Source of the DNA: Candidatus Iainarchaeum sp.
GTDB taxonomy: Archaea > Iainarchaeota > Iainarchaeia > Iainarchaeales > GCA-2688035
NCBI GenBank assembly: GCA_017610245.1
Contig: JAFCCK010000068.1
Location: forward strand, 1-5,129
Direction: 5' to 3'
Length of the DNA: 5,129 nt
Made by a program: the position numbers and the translations under genes. The stretch's first letter is position 1. Each line of letters starts with the position of its first letter. Below are positions 1 through 5,129 of the stretch, one piece after another. The notes under the pieces were generated by a model. It did not search any database and had not been told where the DNA came from. It was given only the letters and a program-made list of their open reading frames with translations.

Positions 1-280
1 CATCCCATTCCTTATCGCGGAGGTTTAGAGTAACTCCGCCTGTTTGGGGGTCAGTCATCCAATCTTCTATTGCCTTCCTCAGCCCATAATTGAAAACCTG
101 TATCGCATCAGCCCTCGACATATCGGCAACAGCCTGCAGCTCTGCCATGCTCTGCTCCTGGCTTATGCGCGTTGAAGCGGACCTTTCGCCTTGAATCATC
201 CCATTGATGAGCAATACGCTCAGTGCAATAAGCAAAAAGGAAACCAGGGCAGTGAAAAGATTGAAGCCTTTGCTACGCAA
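1..280 (-). CDS. Type IV prepilin-like membrane-anchored protein (3' end cut by window)
   Basis: The 93 visible residues begin MRSKGFNLFTALVSF and continue past the left edge. A short basic leader (R2, K4) ends in glycine 5, followed by an uninterrupted hydrophobic helix (about residues 6-26) and then a polar amphipathic helix (about 29-74). This is the layout of class III (prepilin-type) signal peptides, which a prepilin peptidase cuts after the glycine, leaving the hydrophobic helix to anchor or assemble the protein. Phenylalanine right after the glycine is plausible but not diagnostic. The start is TTG at 280: an in-frame TGA lies at 289-287, there is no ATG or GTG before the hydrophobic segment, and a GTGAT signal sits 5 bases upstream. 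The next ATG (codon 28) would delete the membrane helix. The gene is probably co-transcribed with the giant gene that ends 16 bases before it. An ordinary N-terminally anchored membrane protein is the alternative. Which pilin-like class it belongs to is unknown. Confidence 0.82.
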   Translation of the reverse strand, partial: MRSKGFNLFTALVSFLLIALSVLLINGMIQGERSASTRISQEQSMAELQAVADMSRADAIQVFNYGLRKAIEDWMTDPQTGGVTLNLRDKEWD

Positions 281-285
281 AAATA

Positions 286-292
286 ATCACTT
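286..292 (-). promoter_or_regulatory. Ribosome-binding site (AAGTGAT) for the prepilin-like gene
   Basis: Read on the minus strand, AAGTGAT lies in the 16-base gap between the giant gene's stop and the TTG start, with 5 bases between it and the TTG. It matches the anti-Shine-Dalgarno complement AGGTGAT at six of seven positions. The site decides the start: it is the reason to accept the unusual TTG at 280. Its presence in such a short gap also supports translation from a shared transcript. Confidence 0.6.
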
Positions 293-296
293 GCCC

Positions 297-3200
297 TTAC
301 TTCAGAATCTTGAATTTTTCCCATCTGTCCTTGGTTTGGGTAACCAGTGCAATGTACTTGGTATCAGTTGAGAACTCCCTTACAGCGTTTTCAAAATTAA
401 AGCCATTTCTTATAAGCGCGTCCCTAAGCCTGCCAGCTGCCGTGTCAATGTAGCTCTTTTCTTGTCCTTGGTCTTCCCACCACTTTCCAGTCATCGCTGC
501 ATTTACTACTGTCGGCTGCACAATCATTACTGCCATTAGTTGCTCCTCTGGGATGTCGTCCCCAGCACCTTCCTCCCCCCTTGCCGCGTCAGCTATTGCC
601 TGGATGTTGTCATAATAGAATATCACGTACTGTGGCTGAACATCCCGCGTGGGAACGGGCGCGAGGTTCCCAAGCACCTTTCCAACCCCTTCTTTGTAGA
701 ATTTGCTGCAGTCCTCGCTCTCCCAAAGCACAGCTTCTTTCTTTGCAAGGGCTTCCCTCATTTTGTCGAACTCTCCAGGCGTAGTCAGCTTATGGAACTT
801 ATAGAATTTATCCCCATAAGAGTTCTTCGTAATGGTTATTCTGTGGGTTTGGTTCTTGAATATGTATTCATTCTTTATTACGGGGTAATCCTCGTCGGTC
901 AACCCATCTCCATCATTGTCGATTCCATCAATCGGGTCTTCATTGCACTTTCCATCCCCGTCCAAATCCAGGCACTCGGTTTCCTCGCCCTCGGCAGTCT
1001 CAGCTCTAGGCACCCTTTCCCCGACCAACTCCCAGTATTGTCTATAGCCCACAGAGCCTGCCCACATTTCAGCGGCTCCAACCCCCACTCCCTTAAGCAA
1101 ATTCCAGCTCAAGGTCCCCAAATTTTGCAAATTGAAGAACTTCCTGCTGAAGAAATTCTTAATGGCTGTCTTAAACCTTCCGCTCCTTGTTTGCAGATTC
1201 TTCATCTTGGCGGGGTCAATCAATTCATCCGCACCGCTGAAGAGATTTCTACTGAAATCATCTGCCACTTGGCTTCCAATGGCTCCTCTTACAATGCGTT
1301 GCTGAGCCCTATCTTGCACTTCACCCAATGCCTGCCTAGTTAAAGTATCTGGATCAACTTTTAGCTTATAAGTATATTTCCGCCTTATCGTTGCACCAGT
1401 GCCAGATTGTGTCCAGCTTCCCGGCGTCCCTGGCGCGACCATTACATCCTCTGCAGAGATGAGACTATAACCTATCTGGCCTTTGCGTGCCCTTAGAACT
1501 CCATCAACATCATTCATAAAGCCCTCCCTAAGCAATTTCTGGCCGTCGGCTGTTGTTTTTAGCTGGTTTTCAATAAGGTCGTGGGTGTTTGTAAACCAAG
1601 TATCTGCTAAGTCGCTAGCAGTACTAGTCGCATGTCTAGTGTCCATCGTGACAATAGTCTTTTCTGCCGATACCCCACTAGTCCCATCCAAAGGTATGAG
1701 GCTGTCCAAATACTGTTGCTGCTTTGCAAGCCAAGCATCTTGGAGGTTATTAGTCAGCTTGCGCTCAATCCCTGCCCTGGCAAACGTTTCGGTCATTTCT
1801 TGCCCTGCTTCGCCAAATGCCTGTTGAGAGGCACCCGCAATTTTTTCAGCTATTTTAGCCTTTCCCCTGTCAGTAAGCAAATTGCTCTCGATTTTGTCAA
1901 TCAAAGCCTGTCGCAAGCCAGGCATAGCCTGACCTGAACCTGCTGGAATTGCTGTGGCCGCATAGGTTGGGCGGGCTATGCCAACAAATTTGCCTTTCTC
2001 ATATAGACCGCCTATAACAAACCTCAATTGGTCGTCTGTCATTCCCTTGAAAGAACCCTTTTTAATCATCTCTTTAATGATAGTGTCAGCTGCTTCCGTG
2101 CTTGCACGTTTTGCGCTGGTTGGCGTTATTGTATCGTAGGCATTGCTTATTGACCTCGTAATGTCCCTGAATGCAACGCCGGTAATGGCTGGATAAAGCA
2201 TGTTCTCCTTGAAATCCTGTGCCTTTTCCATTGATTCCTGTCGTGTTGGGACACTGCCAATGTTTCCGGTTTCATCAAACAATGCTTTGCTAATGGGCTT
2301 TCCAATGAATGGGATGTACTCAAGAACCCCTTTAACCACGCCCTCGACGAATTCCATTGCTGCTTTTGCGCCACTCCCAAGGTCTTTGACGATATCCTTT
2401 GTGGCCCAAGCAGATGGTGCTGCGCAGACCAACGCAATATCCCAACCACCCTTTACCTCAAAGGTCCACCAGTTCAACATCAATGCCATGACTGAGCAAG
2501 GAATAAAGTATCCAATCCATGTTGCACCAAGCCTTCTCCAGGCCATTTCTCTCACGTAAGCGGGTTGTGTTGCCGCAGCAACCCCTCTGCCCTTTCCATA
2601 CCTTTGTTCAGCTACTTTCATTGCTGCCTCTGCAGCCAGTGCCCTCTGCACTACACTGATGTCAATCTTGTCTTCCGGAGGTCCTTTCCACCCAACTGTT
2701 GCATAGGCAATTATTTTCTTATCTGGGGCTTTTTCAATCTCTTCAAGCTTCACCTCTGACATCTCCTTAACCACGTCATAGGGGTGTATTCCGCAAGCCT
2801 CTATCCTTACCTCGAGTCCTGGCTCAGTCTTCCTGTCGCCGACATCTATCTTCTCTTCTTTCTCCCCTTCTGCCCCTTCTTCTCCCTTTTGCCCGAGAAC
2901 GCTCGTAGCAGTTACAATAATGCTTGGAATATTTTCTGATGCCATGCCAAAGAGCTCATCCCCTGTAACGCAGAGCTTGAGGTCAACATAATAGAGCTCA
3001 TCATCCTCGCTCTTGCTTGAAAGCTTTACCTCGGCAGATTTTTTGGCTTTCTTATCCTTTGCTTCCTCTGTAAGCAGAGCTGTATCGTCCCTCTTGGTTT
3101 TGATTGCAACCTGCGTTATCCCCACCTTGTTCTCGTTTCCCGCTTTGTTCTTCTTTCCAACAAAGTCTGTTGTCAGAACAATCAGCTCGTCCTTCATCTT

Positions 3201-5129
3201 GCTCGTTACATTGAAATCAATGCACTGTTCCTGGGTATTGATTTTAATTGCCTTGCTCATTGAGGCAATCTTGAGCTCGCCAAACAGCTTGTTCATGAGA
3301 GTGCTTTCAGAGAGCAGGAAGTAGAGCGGTGGGTCGCTTCCATCAATACAGCCCTTCACAATGCCGCTTTTGAGCGCAACAACTGCGTCAGCAGCCTCCT
3401 TTGCAATCTCCTCAATATCTGATTCAACTTCATTGATTGTTACAGTTACAAGCTTGGACTCATCGCTGTTGCCTGCCCCCTCAATCTCAACCCTGGCAAG
3501 TTTCGCTCCAATATTTTCAAGGAGCAGCTTAAGGCTGTTGCCCTCCTTATTACCAACAATCCTCGCTTCCTTTGCTTTGAAGAGCTTATCGGCAAATATC
3601 TCTGCTGCTTTCTGGAGTTTTGCTTCCTCTCCCGCTTTGGAGCTTTTGGGCCACACCACACCAGGCCAGATTCCCTCGCTGCCCTTTGTGTAGCCCTCAT
3701 CTAAGGGCATGAAGTTTGGAACATTCTGCACCTTGTTCTCGCATTCGGGCGTTACTACTCTCTCCTGGCTCTGGTTGACCATTACAATAAAGTGCTCCGG
3801 GAGTATTTCATTGTTTATTACTTGTGCTGCGCCATCGATTGTGATATAGTATTTTCCGCATCCTTTGAACAGCCCGCCCAAATGTATCTCTCCAAAATCA
3901 AGGCCCAGTTCTCCAATATCCTCAAACTTTTTCTCACCCTGCTTCACTACTGAGAAGATTTTCAATTCGTCATAGTTGCCGCTTTTTACCTGCTCCTGCA
4001 AAATATTGGATGCCATGCTGTCAAGCTGCATGAAAACAGCAACAGGCTGCAATGACATTCCTAAACTTGAGAAACTGCAATAGTCTTGGTTTACACATCC
4101 AGGGAAATTAGTTGCCTTGCTTTCTCCCCTGAAAATCTTTTGCTTTGCTATCTTGATGCGGTTGTTAAGTTCCTTTGCAATATACTGGGCCAACTGCTTT
4201 GCATCGCAGTATCCCTTGCTACAATCGCTGCTCAGAATTGGGAACGCTACCTTCCTTGTTTCATCGCTGCCGCAAACCTTTATCTCTTTCTCCGCTGTGG
4301 CTTTGCCCTCTTTTGTTGTTGCCCTCTCGCCAATATCAATCGTTATCTCCAGGAGATTTGACTCAATAAACTGCTGTGTCCTAACAAGCAGTCCAATCGC
4401 CTTGACCTTAACACTCCTAAAACGAGTTTCCTTTGCAATTGCCAATTGCAGCCTTACTTTTGTGCTCTGCCTTGGCTGCAATGTTACATCGCTTGGCACC
4501 AATGAAAGGGTATTGCCCTGCACCTGCCTTGGTTCAACTGTCCTAACCCTAACAGATTCCATGCATTCATTTGTAAGAGTAACTTCCTTGTACTGGGTTC
4601 CATAGGTTGCCTTGCTTGCAAAGGCCATTGCCGTATCAGCACTCAGCTTCAGGCAGTTGAATCCACCATAATTTACCGGAACAGCTGTCCTGCCGAAATC
4701 ATACTGCCTACCCATCACTACCCCATGGAATGAAACATAGCCGCTCACAGGTTCAGTAAAAGCGGTTTCCCCAGCAAATTCAGCCTCCACGTATCGCGTT
4801 GGGGTTAACGGCTGCCCTGGCTGAATTGTTGCATAGTCTAATGAGCGCGGTAATAAATCCACCCTGAGCTGTGGGTATCTCTTGTATGTTTCGTCCTCGA
4901 GGGCCATCCTAAAGGATGTTATCGGCACACTTCCAGTATTTCTAATATAGAGCGGATTACTGTCGCGAGCAATGCTTTCACCTGGAGCCCGTACCAACCA
5001 TAGTGGTATGTTTGGAGGGAAACCCAGATTGAAGCGCGGGTTCCACAGTTCCACAACCACATCAACACTTTTGCTCAGCTTGCTTGACTCAAATGTTACA
5101 GTGAAATCAAATGTTTTCTCCAAGGAGTA
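297..5129 (-). CDS. Giant multi-domain putative envelope/surface protein (5' end cut by window)
   Basis: The frame is open from the right edge to a TAA at 299-297, at least 1611 codons. The first possible start inside the window is a TTG at 5123. The frame continues upstream of it (codons TAC TCC), no ribosome-binding site precedes it, and the protein is already in beta-rich sequence, so the true start probably lies outside. I do not recognise the family. Residues counted from 5123: Ig-like modules 53-264; cysteine-containing alpha/beta region 284-780; charged linker 744-770; hydrophobic stretch 866-906; cysteine-free helical region 901-1383; calcium-type loops 1386-1412; unique C-terminal domain 1415-1608. 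There are 18 cysteines, 15 of them before residue 901, and three N-glycosylation sequons (N450, N638, N1424). No catalytic motif is visible. A secreted or membrane-anchored role is inferred from the modules and from the prepilin-like gene 16 bases downstream. The coding call is certain; the function is not. Confidence 0.95.
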   Translation of the reverse strand, partial: YSLEKTFDFTVTFESSKLSKSVDVVVELWNPRFNLGFPPNIPLWLVRAPGESIARDSNPLYIRNTGSVPITSFRMALEDETYKRYPQLRVDLLPRSLDYATIQPGQPLTPTRYVEAEFAGETAFTEPVSGYVSFHGVVMGRQYDFGRTAVPVNYGGFNCLKLSADTAMAFASKATYGTQYKEVTLTNECMESVRVRTVEPRQVQGNTLSLVPSDVTLQPRQSTKVRLQLAIAKETRFRSVKVKAIGLLVRTQQFIESNLLEITIDIGERATTKEGKATAEKEIKVCGSDETRKVAFPILSSDCSKGYCDAKQLAQYIAKELNNRIKIAKQKIFRGESKATNFPGCVNQDYCSFSSLGMSLQPVAVFMQLDSMASNILQEQVKSGNYDELKIFSVVKQGEKKFEDIGELGLDFGEIHLGGLFKGCGKYYITIDGAAQVINNEILPEHFIVMVNQSQERVVTPECENKVQNVPNFMPLDEGYTKGSEGIWPGVVWPKSSKAGEEAKLQKAAEIFADKLFKAKEARIVGNKEGNSLKLLLENIGAKLARVEIEGAGNSDESKLVTVTINEVESDIEEIAKEAADAVVALKSGIVKGCIDGSDPPLYFLLSESTLMNKLFGELKIASMSKAIKINTQEQCIDFNVTSKMKDELIVLTTDFVGKKNKAGNENKVGITQVAIKTKRDDTALLTEEAKDKKAKKSAEVKLSSKSEDDELYYVDLKLCVTGDELFGMASENIPSIIVTATSVLGQKGEEGAEGEKEEKIDVGDRKTEPGLEVRIEACGIHPYDVVKEMSEVKLEEIEKAPDKKIIAYATVGWKGPPEDKIDISVVQRALAAEAAMKVAEQRYGKGRGVAAATQPAYVREMAWRRLGATWIGYFIPCSVMALMLNWWTFEVKGGWDIALVCAAPSAWATKDIVKDLGSGAKAAMEFVEGVVKGVLEYIPFIGKPISKALFDETGNIGSVPTRQESMEKAQDFKENMLYPAITGVAFRDITRSISNAYDTITPTSAKRASTEAADTIIKEMIKKGSFKGMTDDQLRFVIGGLYEKGKFVGIARPTYAATAIPAGSGQAMPGLRQALIDKIESNLLTDRGKAKIAEKIAGASQQAFGEAGQEMTETFARAGIERKLTNNLQDAWLAKQQQYLDSLIPLDGTSGVSAEKTIVTMDTRHATSTASDLADTWFTNTHDLIENQLKTTADGQKLLREGFMNDVDGVLRARKGQIGYSLISAEDVMVAPGTPGSWTQSGTGATIRRKYTYKLKVDPDTLTRQALGEVQDRAQQRIVRGAIGSQVADDFSRNLFSGADELIDPAKMKNLQTRSGRFKTAIKNFFSRKFFNLQNLGTLSWNLLKGVGVGAAEMWAGSVGYRQYWELVGERVPRAETAEGEETECLDLDGDGKCNEDPIDGIDNDGDGLTDEDYPVIKNEYIFKNQTHRITITKNSYGDKFYKFHKLTTPGEFDKMREALAKKEAVLWESEDCSKFYKEGVGKVLGNLAPVPTRDVQPQYVIFYYDNIQAIADAARGEEGAGDDIPEEQLMAVMIVQPTVVNAAMTGKWWEDQGQEKSYIDTAAGRLRDALIRNGFNFENAVREFSTDTKYIALVTQTKDRWEKFKILK
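300..881 (-). other. Unrecognised C-terminal domain of the giant protein (residues 1415-1608)
   Basis: About 194 residues follow the calcium-type loops and end in WEKFKILK. The order looks alpha/beta: a beta hairpin (IFKNQTHRITITK, 1421-1433), a helix (about 1451-1463), a strand (YVIFYYDNI, 1499-1507), an acidic helical stretch (1508-1530), a hydrophobic strand (AVMIVQPTVV, 1531-1540), then helices and a final strand (IALVTQT, 1591-1597). It has one cysteine (1472) and one sequon (N1424). No catalytic motif, sortase signal or C-terminal membrane anchor is visible. Its role is unknown. Confidence 0.4.
888..968 (-). other. Paired DxDxDG calcium-binding-like loops (residues 1386-1412 of the giant protein)
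   Basis: Two acidic loops are adjacent: DLDGDGKCNED (1386-1396) and, after a short PIDGI link, DNDGDGLTDED (1402-1412). Each carries aspartates at positions 1, 3 and 5 with a following glycine, as in thrombospondin type 3 and EF-hand-like repeats, which bind calcium in many secreted bacterial and archaeal proteins. The first loop holds Cys1393, with Cys1384 just before it. The loops probably stiffen the junction between the helical region and the C-terminal domain, and they suggest that this part lies outside the cell, where calcium is abundant. Confidence 0.72.
1044..1133 (-). other. Weak candidate membrane helix of the giant protein (residues 1331-1360)
   Basis: A moderately hydrophobic, glycine-rich stretch (LSWNLLKGVGVGAAEMW at 1338-1354) follows a strongly basic segment (R1313, R1316, K1318, K1322, R1327, K1328). 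It precedes an acidic stretch and the calcium-type loops. The charge pattern fits a helix with its N-terminal side in the cytoplasm. Lys1344 and Glu1352 lie inside it, so an amphipathic surface helix is equally possible. Confidence 0.3.
2406..2528 (-). other. Hydrophobic, probably membrane-embedded segment of the giant protein (residues 866-906)
   Basis: This is the strongest hydrophobic stretch in the visible protein. It has two parts: 866-886 (begins GATWIGYFIP, ends LMLNWW) and 894-906 (WDIALVCAAPSAW), separated by a short turn with Glu and Lys. It could be one long membrane helix with an interfacial part, or a short helical hairpin. The tryptophans at both ends suit a membrane interface. 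Arg858, Arg863 and Arg864 sit just before it. It divides the cysteine-containing N-terminal part from the cysteine-free helical part. Confidence 0.6.
2814..2894 (-). other. Charged low-complexity linker of the giant protein (residues 744-770)
   Basis: The residues are almost all Gly, Glu, Lys and Asp (for example GEEGAEGEKEEK at 747-758). On the plus strand it appears as a pyrimidine-rich tract: 41 of the 42 bases from 2849 to 2890 are C or T, broken only by G2872. A flexible, protease-accessible linker inside the alpha/beta region is the simplest reading. Confidence 0.6.
4332..4967 (-). other. Two tandem Ig-like beta modules in the giant protein (residues 53-264)
   Basis: Residues 58-150 and 157-264 share a pattern: a beta strand with an Asn-containing turn (LYIRNTGSVPI at 58-68; VTLTNECMESVRV at 181-193), then a later strand entering a Pro-Gln turn (IQPGQPL at 100-106; LQPRQSTKVRL at 215-225), then alternating hydrophobic strands. 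Bacterial and archaeal surface proteins with Ig-fold adhesion or spacer modules (CARDB or NEW3-like) show this pattern. I infer the fold from the pattern alone; sequence identity between the two modules is low. Such modules usually act as extracellular stalks or binding domains. Confidence 0.5.
4434..4450. repeat. Perfect 8-base inverted repeat with a 1-base centre, inside the giant gene
   Basis: TGCAATTG at 4434-4441 and CAATTGCA at 4443-4450 are exact reverse complements around C4442. The site lies within coding sequence (around residues 225-230), so its two halves also encode protein. No function is evident. A one-base centre cannot form an RNA hairpin loop without opening some pairs. It may be a chance palindrome. 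Confidence 0.45.

Noticed and set aside
281..296. Terminator or promoter between the two genes
   Set aside because: The gap is 16 bases with no hairpin or TATA-like box; it only has room for the ribosome-binding site.
899..1081. Short minus-strand frame overlapping the calcium-type loops
   Set aside because: It lies entirely within the giant gene in another frame. The main frame carries the recognisable loops and continues without interruption, so there is no frameshift to explain.
540..1343. A 267-codon open frame on the plus strand
   Set aside because: It starts at TTG with no evident ribosome-binding site, is fully antisense to the giant gene, and its product shows no domain pattern, only scattered Leu, Ile and Cys as expected from reading a coding region backwards.
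2147..2449. 100-codon minus-strand frame in another phase
   Set aside because: Nested inside the uninterrupted giant gene; no sign of a frameshift or an independent start signal.
2200..2559. Plus-strand frame opposite the hydrophobic segment
   Set aside because: Antisense shadow of the giant gene; it has no ribosome-binding site and no recognisable product.
4542..4553. Telomere-like CCTAACCCTAAC
   Set aside because: Only two units, inside coding sequence for ordinary residues (VRVRTV); it is chance.
4117..4605. A 162-codon plus-strand frame rich in Leu, Ser and Cys that looks membrane-like
   Set aside because: Antisense shadow: Lys and Glu codons on the real strand read as Leu, Phe and Ser on the other, which imitates a hydrophobic protein.
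297..5129. Polymorphic toxin or contact-dependent effector reading of the giant protein
   Set aside because: A large secreted-type protein with a distinct C-terminal domain invites this idea, but there is no recognisable nuclease, deaminase or other toxin motif, and no small immunity gene follows; the next gene is prepilin-like.

Overview
The window holds two protein-coding genes, both on the minus strand, packed tail to head, and both cut by the window edges. Nearly all of it (297-5129) is one continuous reading frame of at least 1611 codons. It encodes a very large, multi-domain protein that I do not recognise as a named family and that looks like an envelope or surface protein. After its TAA stop there are 16 bases, containing a GTGAT ribosome-binding site. 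A second gene then starts at a TTG (280) and runs off the left edge. Its 93 visible residues look like a type IV prepilin-like protein: a short basic leader ending in KG, a hydrophobic helix, then an amphipathic helix.

The organism cannot be named with certainty. An archaeon is my best guess, possibly one of the small-genome DPANN-type lineages known for giant uncharacterised surface proteins. The reasons are the GTGAT-type Shine-Dalgarno signal, a TTG start, a class III (prepilin) signal peptide with no Sec cleavage site, and a giant protein with Ig-like modules and calcium-loop repeats. No ribosomal, tRNA or other marker gene is present to confirm this.

The large protein, in order (residues numbered from the in-frame TTG at 5123; the real N-terminus lies beyond the window): two Ig-like beta modules (about 53-264); a cysteine-bearing alpha/beta region (about 284-780) with a charged Glu/Lys/Gly linker (744-770); a hydrophobic stretch (866-906); a 483-residue segment with no cysteine, mostly helical (901-1383), with a weakly hydrophobic stretch near its end (1331-1360); a pair of DxDxDG calcium-binding-like loops (1386-1412); and a unique C-terminal domain (1415-1608).

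The tight spacing suggests that the two genes are co-transcribed and that their products act together at the cell surface. That is inference from gene order only. There is no RNA gene, CRISPR array, insertion sequence, promoter or terminator that I can support. All other long open frames here are shadows of the large gene.
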